A stretch of 64,000 bases of DNA from Cyanobacteria bacterium SZAS-4 (lineage in GTDB: Bacteria > Cyanobacteriota > Vampirovibrionia > Obscuribacterales > Obscuribacteraceae). This document shows, piece after piece, positions 1 through 8,345 of the stretch. The notes beneath the pieces were generated by a model. The model did not search any database. It was not told the DNA's origin and saw only the letters and a program-made list of their open reading frames with translations. A program made the position numbers and the translations under genes. The DNA is taken from NCBI GenBank assembly GCA_018266255.1, contig JAFEAT010000003.1:1-64000 (forward strand), in the 5' to 3' direction. Numbering within the stretch: position 1 is the first letter of the stretch; every line of letters begins with the position of its first letter.

Positions 1-633
1 GCGTTTGTAGATATCCAGACCGTAATAAGTCGAATCTTGAGAGACAAGAATTATCTCTTTGACGCCTGATGCGACCAGCATGCGCGCTTCCTTTACGAGC
101 GATTCAATTGAACGCGATCTGAAATCTCCTCGCAACTGTGGAATGATGCAGAACGTGCAGCGATGATCGCAACCTTCGGCAATTTTTAAATAGGCTGAAG
201 CTCCTATGCCAGTCTGCATACGGGGCAAGACATCTTCGTGGTAGTCGTTTGGAATGTCGCTAACTTGCACCACGCGCAGTGACGAATCATTCGCTATGGC
301 TGATATGACGTCAACTATGCTGGCTATGTCACCGGTTCCGACAAGAGCTCGTGCTTCGGGAATCTCTTCCATCAGTTCTTCTTTGAAGTGCTGGGCGAGG
401 CATCCCGCGATAATCAGTTCTTTGCCCTGATCTGCAAGCTCGACTAAAGTTCGCACGGATTCTTGTCTGGCGTCTCCGATGAACGAGCAGGTGTTGACCA
501 GGCACATATCTGCATCATCATTATCGAAGGTGACTTCGAACCCAGCTTGATTTATGAGACCAAGCATGACTTCTGTGTCAGTCTGATTCTTGGGACAGCC
601 AAGTGAGACGACGCCAATCTTTGGGTTTCGCAT
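1..633 (-). CDS. rimO: Ribosomal protein S12 methylthiotransferase RimO, N-terminal part (runs off the window)
   Basis: Radical-SAM enzyme that adds a methylthio group to an aspartate of ribosomal protein S12. Translating the reverse complement from the ATG at 631-633 gives 211 in-frame codons to the window edge. The protein starts MRNPKIGVVSLGCPKNQTD, the typical RimO opening with the first cluster cysteine. A further cysteine lies in LVNTCSFI and another in IAGCLAQ. The radical-SAM motif CDHRCTFC (CxxxCxxC) is encoded around 150-172. SLGCPKN and the ending VSQDSTYYG favour RimO over the tRNA enzyme MiaB. The C-terminal half, including the TRAM domain, lies outside the window. The gene is last in the visible minus-strand run, 59 bases after rodZ, so co-transcription is likely. 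Confidence 0.93.
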   Translation of the reverse strand, partial: MRNPKIGVVSLGCPKNQTDTEVMLGLINQAGFEVTFDNDDADMCLVNTCSFIGDARQESVRTLVELADQGKELIIAGCLAQHFKEELMEEIPEARALVGTGDIASIVDVISAIANDSSLRVVQVSDIPNDYHEDVLPRMQTGIGASAYLKIAEGCDHRCTFCIIPQLRGDFRSRSIESLVKEARMLVASGVKEIILVSQDSTYYGLDIYKR

Positions 634-692
634 TGAACAGAACTCCGTTATCGTGCAAACTTTCGTTCGCCGCCTGAAGAAGGATTGCTGGC

Positions 693-1787
693 TTATTCGC
701 CGCTATCTCGGCCTTCAGTATAACGGTAGGGGACGTCAATAGATCTTGAGCCGCCGACAGACTCACCTGGTATCGAGCGAGATGGACTGTCGTCAACGGG
801 ACGGAATCTGCGTTTCGGAGCAAGTGTGGGGTCTGTCACAGGGCGCTTAATAATCCGCTTGACTGGCTTTACCGCTGTTCCAATCATGGCTGTTCCAGTG
901 CCAGTACCAGGTTTGATCGTACCGTCTGGCAAGACTGTCGTTCCAGTTGCAGCGACAGGGTTTTTCGCCATAAAAAGCTTCTCGGCGCGCTTGCCCGCGG
1001 GTCCGAGTGTGGATGTCTTGCCATCTACGTCGACAGTGATACTAGCCCCGTTGCCCGCCACGATTCTGATGCCTTGTGGGTCTTTGTAGTCTCTGCGGTC
1101 GCCAGCTTCGAGGTTGCCGATGTACATAGACTCGCCAGTGCTCACCGCTTTGATGTCGACCCAGACGTGCTGACTGGCTGTCAGTGATAGTTGGGCGTCA
1201 GTGCTGACAGGTGGTGTAGCCGTCACTGGAGCGGTCGAAGCTACAGTTGGCCCGGTTTGGGAAGTGGCATCTGGTGCCGCATTGGCAGGGATTTTGTCGA
1301 ATTTTGACTGCGGCAATGACTTGACCAGTGAGTCAGGACCTGTGTCGTTGCGTTGTTGTAGGTTGTACAAAAAGGTGATCAATCCAAAAATCAGCACAAT
1401 CCAGCAGACTGGAAAGAACAAGCTTTTCAAAATATTTGGCGGACGGTCTTCGATGCGTGAGCGCTGCACATACGGAGCGCTCACCAGCACTGGCTGCGCA
1501 ACGCTGGAACGACTGCCCCAGCTCGAGTCACCGTTGCTGGAGCGTTCGGGAGTTGCTTGTTTGCGATATTCATCAGACAAATTCTGTCCATTTAAACCAA
1601 CGCATTCTGCGTAGCGTTTGATGAAACCTGCCACATAAACCGGCTCTGGCAGGTCATCTGTGACGCCCGTATCAATCGCTTGTAGATGATTGACTGGAAT
1701 TTTGGTGCGCTCGTAAATCTGAGCAAGAGTCAGACCCTGACCCTCGCGAGCGTTCTTCAGTTTTTGTCCAATCTGCTCAAGTGCCAC
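693..1787 (-). CDS. rodZ: RodZ-like cytoskeletal membrane protein (XRE-type HTH + TM + DUF4115)
   Basis: Probable RodZ, the membrane-anchored partner of MreB in rod-shape control. Residues 3-68 form a Cro/cI-like HTH of the HTH_25 type. A linker leads to one membrane segment at about 122-142. A periplasmic linker rich in Thr/Pro/Ala follows, then a DUF4115-like beta domain at about 198-275 (around the HVWVDI segment). The C-terminus is a basic tail rich in Lys, Arg and Pro. The start is a GTG at 1785-1787 lying inside the last codons of the preceding pseudouridine synthase gene (11-base overlap), which implies translational coupling. mreBCD lies about 19 kb away in this window, consistent with a shape-determination role. 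Confidence 0.85.
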   Translation of the reverse strand: MALEQIGQKLKNAREGQGLTLAQIYERTKIPVNHLQAIDTGVTDDLPEPVYVAGFIKRYAECVGLNGQNLSDEYRKQATPERSSNGDSSWGSRSSVAQPVLVSAPYVQRSRIEDRPPNILKSLFFPVCWIVLIFGLITFLYNLQQRNDTGPDSLVKSLPQSKFDKIPANAAPDATSQTGPTVASTAPVTATPPVSTDAQLSLTASQHVWVDIKAVSTGESMYIGNLEAGDRRDYKDPQGIRIVAGNGASITVDVDGKTSTLGPAGKRAEKLFMAKNPVAATGTTVLPDGTIKPGTGTGTAMIGTAVKPVKRIIKRPVTDPTLAPKRRFRPVDDSPSRSIPGESVGGSRSIDVPYRYTEGRDSGE

Positions 1788-2502
1788 TTAACAAACCCGA
1801 TTTGAGTGCCTTTATTTCACGAACCGTCAAATGACGCCATTCTCCTGGCTCCATTTCCCCCAATTGTAACCCACCTATGGCAACTCTGACCAAACGGATA
1901 ATCGGATAGCCCAGCTTGGCGCACATCCGCCTGATTTGCCGATTTCGGCCCTCTCTGATAGCAATCTCGAAAATTGATTCATCTTCGCTTCGGTTTATTA
2001 ACGTTGTCTCGGCTGGCAAGGTGAAGCCATCCTCGAGTCTTATTCCTTTTGCCAGCTGTTTCAGGGCTGCATCCGTGATGTTGCCCTCAACCAATGCCTC
2101 GTATCGTTTGAACACGTGCTGAGAGGGATGAGCTAAAGACTGTGCCAGGTCTCCATCGTTCGTCAGAATGATCAATCCCTCTGAATCCATGTCTAGCCTT
2201 CCCACGGGTTTCAGGTGTGCAAGATTGCGTGGCAATAGTTCGAGAATCGACTCGCGTCCCATCTCATCGCTGCAGGTTGTAACGACGCCCTTCGGTTTGT
2301 ATATCACCACATAATCGAGTTGTTTCGCCTTCAACACATGACCGTCGACGATGAGCTTGTCTGTGCTCAGGTCAACTGCGAAGTTGAAATCGCTGACAAC
2401 ATTACCATTGACCATGACTTTCCCACCGGCAATCAACTCGTCGGCACGTCGCCGCGAGCAAAAGCCTGTCGCAGCTATAGCTCTGTTGAGCCTGAAGGTC
2501 AT
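1777..2502 (-). CDS. RsuA/RluB-family rRNA pseudouridine synthase
   Basis: Converts a uridine in rRNA to pseudouridine. An S4 RNA-binding domain covers about residues 1-60 (RLNRAIAATGFCSRRRADELI). It is followed by the catalytic domain with GRLDMDSEGL, in which D104 is the expected nucleophile, and by the later RQIRRMCAKLGYPI motif. The frame is open upstream to 2538, but the ATG at 2500-2502 places the S4 domain exactly at the N-terminus, so I use it (241 aa). RluB (23S) and RsuA (16S) cannot be separated by eye. The RluB-like motif order and the absence of an acidic extension lean to RluB or the Bacillus YpuL/RluB type. It overlaps rodZ downstream and follows a YtxH gene upstream. Confidence 0.88.
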   Translation of the reverse strand: MTFRLNRAIAATGFCSRRRADELIAGGKVMVNGNVVSDFNFAVDLSTDKLIVDGHVLKAKQLDYVVIYKPKGVVTTCSDEMGRESILELLPRNLAHLKPVGRLDMDSEGLIILTNDGDLAQSLAHPSQHVFKRYEALVEGNITDAALKQLAKGIRLEDGFTLPAETTLINRSEDESIFEIAIREGRNRQIRRMCAKLGYPIIRLVRVAIGGLQLGEMEPGEWRHLTVREIKALKSGLLSGT

Positions 2503-2552
2503 CGTTGTTCTTTGCTTTGCACCACGAATGGTGCACAATCCGACACGTCGTT

Positions 2553-2897
2553 TTAGCCCGAAGTCATCGATTCAACATCGTCGACCAGAACCTGAGTGCT
2601 TTGACCAGCTAGTTCCTGGATTTTGTTTGAAATCGATTCTTTGGTGCCGGCCAGACCCTCAGATGCCTTTTTAATTACATCTCCACCGCGTTGCTGCACA
2701 TCGTTGATGGCGGCGCCGCCTTTCTTTTTGATGTCGCCAATTGAGTCACTGGCATTTTTGTACAGGTCTTCTGAACCATCGGCGAGTTGTCGGCGCAAAT
2801 CTGCACCTGACTTTGGCGCTGAGAGCATTCCAAATAGGAATCCCATGATTCCCCCAACTAACAGTCCTTCAAAAAATCTTCCGCTTGAGTCCGCCAT
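2553..2897 (-). CDS. YtxH-domain small membrane protein
   Basis: 114-residue protein. An N-terminal hydrophobic glycine-rich segment (about 7-26, FFEGLLVGGIMGFLFGMLSA) is followed by PKSG and a charged amphipathic helical region. This is the YtxH pattern known from Gram-positive general-stress proteins and from cyanobacteria. It was assigned from overall layout, not a catalytic motif. A GAGGT ribosome-binding site lies about eight bases before the ATG. It is one of two YtxH paralogues in this operon (the other at 3374-3730), with a small membrane protein between them. The function is not known; a role in envelope stress is only an inference. Confidence 0.75.
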   Translation of the reverse strand: MADSSGRFFEGLLVGGIMGFLFGMLSAPKSGADLRRQLADGSEDLYKNASDSIGDIKKKGGAAINDVQQRGGDVIKKASEGLAGTKESISNKIQELAGQSTQVLVDDVESMTSG

Positions 2898-2951
2898 TGT
2901 TCTTTACCTCGGTCAATCTGTATGTCTGCTTGTCAGACGAATTCCTTCTTT

Positions 2952-3347
2952 CTAGCTATGTTCTCGTGATTCGTGTTTGCCTTCCAAATAGGTTTTGACA
3001 CCCGCAAAAAGTCCATGGGCCCAAACTGAAGACTGTTTGGTTGCTGACCCTGCAACCTTCGTCAAAGTTCCACTTACATCTTCCACCTTGTGGCTCACCG
3101 TGCCCATGGTTTGTCCGGCGATTTGTTTCAATTCGCCTACACCAACAACAACTTTCTGTACTTCTTGAAGCGTAGGGCCAATCTCTTCGTCGAGGGTCAC
3201 CGCTAACTTCTCGTAAGCGGTGAGTGTGCGATTAATTTGTGGTATCAAAGTCATCGCGGCCCAAACCAGAGCGCACACGGAAAAGCCTAAAAACAAAAGC
3301 GCTCCGAAAACCAGTCCATTTATGGAACTTAGCGGATCCAAAATCAT
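2952..3347 (-). CDS. Small membrane protein, DUF948-like
   Basis: 131 residues with one N-terminal transmembrane segment (about 11-36). A long amphipathic stretch follows, with heptad-like repeats around EEIGPTLQEVQKVVVGVGELKQIAGQTM and a charged tail. This resembles DUF948 proteins, which commonly sit beside YtxH genes as here. It lies between two ytxH-like genes on the same strand with gaps of 54 and 26 bases. No enzymatic motif is visible. An AAGGGGA stretch abuts the ATG, unusually close for a ribosome-binding site. Confidence 0.65.
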   Translation of the reverse strand: MILDPLSSINGLVFGALLFLGFSVCALVWAAMTLIPQINRTLTAYEKLAVTLDEEIGPTLQEVQKVVVGVGELKQIAGQTMGTVSHKVEDVSGTLTKVAGSATKQSSVWAHGLFAGVKTYLEGKHESREHS

Positions 3348-3373
3348 TCCCCTTTATTCAATGGTCGCTTAAA

Positions 3374-3730
3374 TTAGCGATGCTGGAATGGCAAAACAGA
3401 GGAGCTTCCTAGCTCCAACTCTTCTCGCTTCTTCGCAGCAGCAAGTTTGCCGGCAGCAACAGCGCGCTTTAAGCGCATGGTTTGTTCTTCAACCACGAGC
3501 TGGCAATAGTTTAACGCTGATGCGTAGAGATCAAGTGAGTCGTCCACAAGTTCGCTTACTCTTTCAGGCATGTCAGTTGCAGTCTGCTTGATAACGCCTC
3601 TGACTTCGCTGCCTGGCTTGGGGGCTGTAAGCAGTGCTAGAGCTGCTCCGCCGAGGGCACCAACGACTAGCCCTACGAACCAAGAACCGGTTCCGGAGCC
3701 CGTCGCTTCATCATCAAATTGCTTACCCAT
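3374..3730 (-). CDS. YtxH-domain small membrane protein (second paralogue)
   Basis: 118 residues. A short polar N-terminus leads to a membrane segment WFVGLVVGALGGAALALLTA (about 17-36). The YtxH-type PKPGSEVR junction and a helical, charged C-terminal half follow. A GGAG lies about eight bases before the ATG. It is the first gene of the minus-strand run reading through to rimO, and an extended -10 element lies about 95 bases upstream. The function is unknown; the family is linked to stress in Firmicutes. Confidence 0.75.
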   Translation of the reverse strand: MGKQFDDEATGSGTGSWFVGLVVGALGGAALALLTAPKPGSEVRGVIKQTATDMPERVSELVDDSLDLYASALNYCQLVVEEQTMRLKRAVAAGKLAAAKKREELELGSSSVLPFQHR

Positions 3731-3822
3731 TCGCTAGTCTCCGATCTAATCCACTTTGTACTTTGAGATTACGTCGCCAATGCTGCATCAGCGGCGCTAA
3801 CGATCTTTGTCTCCAGTAGTGG

Positions 3823-3831
3823 AGTATATCA
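3823..3831 (-). promoter_or_regulatory. Extended -10 promoter for the ytxH-rodZ-rimO run
   Basis: Read on the minus strand the bases are TGATATACT, a TG-n-TATACT extended -10. No good -35 is present at 17 bp. Transcription would start near 3816 and give a leader of about 85 bases before the ytxH ATG at 3730. CTGTACAG, an 8-bp palindrome (3841-3848 region), lies just upstream and could be a regulator site. Assignment rests on the motif and position only. Confidence 0.4.
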
Positions 3832-3985
3832 CTGACAATATCTGTACAGTTGGCGCGCAAGCTTGATTTGCACATTTATTTAATTGCTCGTGATGAAAGC
3901 GTTCGATCAAGGCAATGTCCGTATAACCAATTGGGGTCCGTCTTACCAGGTTTTTCGAGGTAATCGCGGAAACCACCCTACAAAA

Positions 3986-4003
3986 TCAACCGATGTCGGT
4001 TGA
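3986..4003. repeat. Dispersed palindrome, copy 1
   Basis: TCAACCGATGTCGGTTGA: a 7-bp inverted repeat (TCAACCG/CGGTTGA) around ATGT, preceded by CAAAA and followed by GTTTTTG. The transcript would fold into a hairpin followed by a U-run on either strand. This copy lies between divergent genes, in the leader of the downstream gene, not at a gene end. Confidence 0.9.
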
Positions 4004-4081
4004 GTTTTTGGAGTTTTGCGTTTGAACTTTTTTGCTGCTTTTTACGTTTTACGAAATAAAGCCAAAAAAGGAGGAAGAGCT

Positions 4082-5173
4082 TTGACAAGCATCGGCACTT
4101 ACGATTTGAAAAAAGAAAACATGCAACGCCGAATTGACGAGATCGACTCTCTTTTTACAGGAGCGTCAGATCACCTTTTGTACTTGTATGGGTTTATACC
4201 GGGAGGGTTGAAATGTCACATCTGCAACAGTGTTCATCTGGATCTGCACGAGGGAAACCGCACAGCGACATGTTTACTCTGTGGGAAGGTCAGTTTCTTG
4301 ACCGCACAAACTTTCTTTCACGGTGTGCGCAGACCACTTGATTGGGTGAGGGCAATTTTCTTGCTTGAGGACGGTGTTTCATTCAGCGCTAACATGTTTT
4401 CGGAGCTGACTGGAATGGCTAGTTCATCAGTTAGTGAAATTCTATCGAAATTGTGGATTGTTCTGAGCTCCCATATGGAAGGTTGCTCCGTTGAAAGGTC
4501 TAGTAGCTTTCTACCTTCGGTGAGCAAAAGAAGTTTGCAGACACCAACTGCTAAACATCCAATGGCAGAGCAAGATGTTTTTGACGAGATAGAATCCGAA
4601 AACATGGCAGAGAGCCTTGATACGTTTATCAGAAGGAAACTTGAAGAAATCTACCAAAATTCCAATTCGACAGAATCATTTTCGGCGGACAGTAACAAAA
4701 ATGGTGCCTCGTGGTTGGCTGAAAAAAGTGTCTACAATCTACTCTCCGCTGAACCGAAAAGTTTCGAATCTATCGGGTCTGCGAGTGGATTAAGCGTTGG
4801 TGACCTCTCGTTGACACTCCTTCACCTGGAGTTGGCTGGGCTAGCCAAGTCTTTACCTGGAAATACTTTTGTACAACTGCGCCCGTTCTGGACTGACATC
4901 ACAATCTCCGCTCAAAGCCGCGAAAAGAGCAAGAAAAGTCCATTCAAGCCATTTTTCGAGTTTGTTTCTCGAACTTTTCATGGCATCAGCCGCAAATATC
5001 TTCAACTGTATCTGGCAGCTTTCTGGTGCCACACAAGTCGTAGACGCTGGGCCGTTGGGACTTTGTTTACCGCCTGCTTGCGAAGTAAACAGCTCACCCG
5101 TCGCGACAGACTGGCTTATGTCTCACCACCAGTGGTGGCTTATTACTTGCCTGCCGAGAAGCGCTGCTATTAA
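4082..5173 (+). CDS. Zinc-ribbon/HTH protein with DprA-type winged helix, apparently derived from an IS1595/ISXO2 transposase
   Basis: 363-residue predicted DNA-binding protein of unknown role. Near the N-terminus two pairs of cysteines (CHIC at about 45-48, CLLC at about 64-67) form a zinc ribbon. It is followed by TFFHGVRRPLDWVRAIFLL and an HTH, the order seen in the N-terminus of IS1595/ISXO2 transposases. The C-terminal segment TFHGISRKYLQLYLAAF followed by RRRW resembles the tail of the same transposases. The DDE nuclease core expected between them is missing. In its place lie a polar linker and a winged helix (LLSAEPKSFESIGSASGLSV...ELAGLAKSLPGNTFVQL, about 215-265) like the C-terminal domain of DprA. 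The start is the TTG at 4082, seven bases after AAGGAGG; a frame open from 4016 lacks such a site. It converges on coaBC with a 15-base gap. Confidence 0.6.
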   Translation: MTSIGTYDLKKENMQRRIDEIDSLFTGASDHLLYLYGFIPGGLKCHICNSVHLDLHEGNRTATCLLCGKVSFLTAQTFFHGVRRPLDWVRAIFLLEDGVSFSANMFSELTGMASSSVSEILSKLWIVLSSHMEGCSVERSSSFLPSVSKRSLQTPTAKHPMAEQDVFDEIESENMAESLDTFIRRKLEEIYQNSNSTESFSADSNKNGASWLAEKSVYNLLSAEPKSFESIGSASGLSVGDLSLTLLHLELAGLAKSLPGNTFVQLRPFWTDITISAQSREKSKKSPFKPFFEFVSRTFHGISRKYLQLYLAAFWCHTSRRRWAVGTLFTACLRSKQLTRRDRLAYVSPPVVAYYLPAEKRCY

Positions 5174-5188
5174 TCTACTTGTTGGTGA

Positions 5189-6451
5189 TTAGCGAGCGGG
5201 AGTTTTTTCCATGGCCGCGAATTTCCCTGCCAGCAAATCGCACAGGTGCTCTGCAATTGCTCTCTTTGGCATGCGAGTTAGGTTTTCTCGTGTTCCATCT
5301 TCGCTCAATATCACGACTGCATTGTCGTCGCTGCCAAAACCGATATCAGGAACGGTAATGTCATTGCCAACGATGACGTCCAAATTTTTGCGTTTCAGCT
5401 TTTGCGCAGCGTTACTGAGCAATTCTTCTGATTCAGCAGCGAAGCCGATGATCACCTGATGTTTCTTTTTGACTCGACCAAGAAGATCCAAGATGTCTGG
5501 ATTTTTTGTAAGCTCAAGATTGATGTCTTCTGACACTGTCTTTTTAATCTTATTAGTTGAGACTGACAATGGGCGGAAATCAGCGACAGCCGCCGTCATA
5601 ACTAGCGCATCGCATGAATCGAATTCACCTTCAACTGCTTCCTGCATCTCGAAGGCTGTTTCCACCAAAATTACAGGATAGGCTCGTTCTACTTCGACAG
5701 TCGACACCAGGGTGACGTCAGCACCGCGCGCAAATGCTGCGTCTGCCATGGCGATGCCCATTTTTCCTGAGGAGCGGTTACCGATGAATCGCACAGGATC
5801 GATTGGTTCTCTAGTGCCACCCGCGGTGACCATGATGTGTTTACCAGACATCGCTCCGTGTGATACGAGTCGCGATGCTATCGCTGCCACTATCGTCTCC
5901 ACGGAAGCCATTTTGCCTGACCCCCAGTCGCCGCAAGCAACCTCACCAAACTCAGGTGGTATCACTTCATACCGATATCTGTTTTGCAGTATTTCAAGAT
6001 TGTGCACGACAGACGGATGCTCAAGCATCGTTGGATTCATTGCCGGCGCAATCATTACTTTCGCTTTAGATGCAAGAATCATTGTGGTTAGAAGTTCATC
6101 GCAAATTCCCGTGGCAAGCTTTGCGAGCATATCTGCAGTGGTGGGCGCGATAATAATTAGATCGGCTCGTTTCGCCAGGTCTATGTGTTCGGGACGCCAT
6201 TCTCCGTTGACGCCATACTGTTCACAGTGGGCCGGATTGCGCGTGATGGTTTGTAAACTGAGTGGAGTTATGAACTCCTTGGCATTTTTCGTCAGGACTG
6301 CGTGCACATCAGCGCCGGAACGCCTCAACATGGAGGCCAGGTCACACGCTTTGTAGGCAGCGATCCCTCCGCTTATCCCCAGTAGGATGGTCTTATTCTC
6401 CAGGGGATTGAATTTTTCAAAGCTTTCTTCACGCTTCCTAGCCCTTTTCAT
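5189..6451 (-). CDS. coaBC: Bifunctional phosphopantothenoylcysteine decarboxylase / phosphopantothenate-cysteine ligase
   Basis: Makes 4'-phosphopantetheine for coenzyme A: the ligase joins cysteine to phosphopantothenate and the flavin-dependent decarboxylase then acts. The CoaC half has GISGGIAAYK (about 25-34), the active-site histidine in EHID (H89), PAMNPTM (136-142) and the substrate-recognition loop ACGDWGSGKM (172-181) with its cysteine. The CoaB half begins at about 204 with HIMVTAGGTREPIDPVRFIGNRSSGKMG, the dimer/nucleotide loop. At 420 residues it has the usual full length. The N-terminus carries about 18 extra charged residues. GGGGAGAG precedes the ATG. No neighbour belongs to the same pathway. 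Confidence 0.95.
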   Translation of the reverse strand: MKRARKREESFEKFNPLENKTILLGISGGIAAYKACDLASMLRRSGADVHAVLTKNAKEFITPLSLQTITRNPAHCEQYGVNGEWRPEHIDLAKRADLIIIAPTTADMLAKLATGICDELLTTMILASKAKVMIAPAMNPTMLEHPSVVHNLEILQNRYRYEVIPPEFGEVACGDWGSGKMASVETIVAAIASRLVSHGAMSGKHIMVTAGGTREPIDPVRFIGNRSSGKMGIAMADAAFARGADVTLVSTVEVERAYPVILVETAFEMQEAVEGEFDSCDALVMTAAVADFRPLSVSTNKIKKTVSEDINLELTKNPDILDLLGRVKKKHQVIIGFAAESEELLSNAAQKLKRKNLDVIVGNDITVPDIGFGSDDNAVVILSEDGTRENLTRMPKRAIAEHLCDLLAGKFAAMEKTPAR

Positions 6452-6655
6452 CGTTGTTGCTCTCCCCTGCTTCGAGTTAGTTATATTATGTGTCTAACCG
6501 GGGCTTCTTCGCTAGCCGCTTGAATTCTCATGATCAATTTTTTTGAGAAGCGAACGTATATACGCCTGTCATAATCGTCTAATTTCTAGACTTCCGACCT
6601 TCCAGCCCTCGAATATTTGCTTGAGATTGACAACAAAACTTCAGAAGAGATTCAA

Positions 6656-8263
6656 ATGCCCAGTACAGAAAAAGCCCCGCGCGGAAAGTATTACATCACC
6701 ACTGCCATCGATTACGTCAATGCATCACCGCATATCGGACATGCGTACGAGAAGATAGCGGCGGATGTGCTCGCTCGTTATCATCGTATGCAGGGCGAAG
6801 ATGTGTTCTTCCTAACCGGTGTAGATGAACATGGGTCGAAGGTGGAGAAGTCAGCTCAGCAGGCTGGAAAATCGCCTAAGGATTTCTGCGACGAGATGTC
6901 GTCTAAGTTCATAACCGCCTGGAAAAATCTCGATATTTCGTACGACTCTTTCATTCGCACGACCGAAGATCGGCACGCCCTGGTGGTGCAAGAGGTTTTT
7001 CGACGACTGCGCGCTAAAGGCGACATATATAAATCCAGTTATTCTGGACTTTACTGCGATGGTTGCGAAGATTTTGTCCGAGAGCGAGATCTTGTCGATG
7101 GCAACTGTGTTTTCCACAAAGTACCTCCCAAGACTGTGGAAGAAGAGAATTATTTTTTCAAACTAACCAAGTACAAACCCTTGATTAAAGAGTGGATTGA
7201 AGCCAATCCAGATGCAGTACAGCCAGAAGGCAGACGAAAAGAAGTTCTCAATCAATTAGAAGATCCGGAACTAGGTGATTTCAGTGTATCCAGGTCACGC
7301 GCTTCATTAAGCTGGGGTATTCCGGTGCCCGATGATGCTGATCAGGTCATATATGTTTGGATTGATGCTCTATCCAACTACATAACAGGCGTCGGATTCC
7401 AAACCGATGAGGCGAAATTCGCTCAGTATTGGCCTGCGAATTTACACTTGATCGGCAAGGACATTACCAAGTTTCACGCCATTTATTGGCCGGCAATGCT
7501 GATGGGTGCTGATATTGTGGTACCGAGGCAGATATATGCCCATGGATTTATTACGGTTGAAGGACAAAAACTGAGTAAGTCTATTGGCAATGTAATCGAC
7601 CCAAACAGCCTCGTGGCGCAATTCGGTGATTATGGTTCCGATGCTTTGCGTTTTTACTTGCTAGCTGCGACACCATTTGATCAAGATGGTGACTACTCCA
7701 GAGAACGGCTAATCAGTACAGTTAATGCTGCTTTAGCAAATAATCTCGGCAATTTACTGAATCGCACACTCACTTTGGTCGATAAATACTGTGATGGACG
7801 CGTGCCTATTTCCGATCCTGAACACACGTTACGAGAGCAATCAAACACTATTCATGTAGTTATTGCGCAGCACATGGAGCGGTTGGAATTTGCAAAAACA
7901 ATCGATGCGATTCTCGCATTAGTCGATCAGACCAATAAGTATTTGGCTGATGAAAAGCCATGGGCCCTTTTTAAAGAAGGCAAGGACCTTCAAGGTCGTG
8001 ACATCCTTTACACGTCCCTTGAAGTAATTCGCCGAGTTGCTATGGAAATTTACCCGTTTACGCCTAAGCTCGCGCAAGCAATTTGGCATCAGCTGGGCTA
8101 TGAAGATCATGTGGGAACCATCGGTGATTCTAGGAAGCTAGACGGTTTCTTCGACACCATCGAGCCCGGTCAAATCGTTCGAAACGAAGGACCGATCTTC
8201 AGAAGAATTGGCGAAGATGACGAGCCAACCGCTGGTTCAAAGCCAGAAGGCAAGAAAAAATAA
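6656..8263 (+). CDS. metG: Methionyl-tRNA synthetase
   Basis: Class I aminoacyl-tRNA synthetase charging tRNA-Met. The nucleotide-binding HIGH motif is exact (residues 26-29, NASPHIGHAYEK). The KMSKS loop reads KLSKS (305-309). GVDEHGSKVE and YVWIDALSNYI are standard MetG motifs. The zinc knuckle has CDGC (134-137) and only one later cysteine (NCVFHK, C151), so the second pair is altered. The protein is the short type without a C-terminal tRNA-binding EMAP domain and ends in a Lys-rich tail. The ATG at 6656 follows AGAAGAG; a TTG 39 bases upstream is also in frame. Two palindromic repeats lie directly after the stop. Confidence 0.95.
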   Translation: MPSTEKAPRGKYYITTAIDYVNASPHIGHAYEKIAADVLARYHRMQGEDVFFLTGVDEHGSKVEKSAQQAGKSPKDFCDEMSSKFITAWKNLDISYDSFIRTTEDRHALVVQEVFRRLRAKGDIYKSSYSGLYCDGCEDFVRERDLVDGNCVFHKVPPKTVEEENYFFKLTKYKPLIKEWIEANPDAVQPEGRRKEVLNQLEDPELGDFSVSRSRASLSWGIPVPDDADQVIYVWIDALSNYITGVGFQTDEAKFAQYWPANLHLIGKDITKFHAIYWPAMLMGADIVVPRQIYAHGFITVEGQKLSKSIGNVIDPNSLVAQFGDYGSDALRFYLLAATPFDQDGDYSRERLISTVNAALANNLGNLLNRTLTLVDKYCDGRVPISDPEHTLREQSNTIHVVIAQHMERLEFAKTIDAILALVDQTNKYLADEKPWALFKEGKDLQGRDILYTSLEVIRRVAMEIYPFTPKLAQAIWHQLGYEDHVGTIGDSRKLDGFFDTIEPGQIVRNEGPIFRRIGEDDEPTAGSKPEGKKK

Positions 8264-8272
8264 TCGAAAAAA

Positions 8273-8290
8273 TCAACCGATGACGGTTTA
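8273..8290. repeat. Dispersed palindrome, copy 2
   Basis: TCAACCGATGACGGTTTA, one mismatch from the consensus in the right arm. It lies ten bases after the metG stop and is preceded by an A-run. With copy 3 it fills the gap between the convergent metG and 8346-9749 genes, the expected place for a bidirectional terminator. Confidence 0.85.
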
Positions 8291-8306
8291 GTTTAAATGG
8301 AAAAAC

Positions 8307-8324
8307 TCAACCGTCATCGGTTGA
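8307..8324. repeat. Dispersed palindrome, copy 3
   Basis: TCAACCGTCATCGGTTGA, a perfect 7-bp inverted repeat with TCAT loop, the inverse of the ATGA loop of copy 2. It is preceded by AAAAAC. The two copies are 34 bp apart in opposite orientation. Confidence 0.9.
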
Positions 8325-8345
8325 ATATTGAATAATTACAGGTCT

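Larger units (their letters stand above)
3731..4081. other. Divergent intergenic region, 351 bases
   Basis: Separates the minus-strand ytxH gene from the plus-strand zinc-ribbon gene. It holds the extended -10 element on the minus strand, one copy of the dispersed palindrome at 3986-4003, and an AAGGAGGA ribosome-binding site at 4068-4075 for the plus-strand gene. No other gene or RNA was recognised. Confidence 0.6.

Noticed and set aside
4016..4081. Longer N-terminus for the zinc-ribbon protein
   Set aside because: The upstream TTG at 4016 lacks a ribosome site, while a perfect AAGGAGG lies seven bases before the TTG at 4082.
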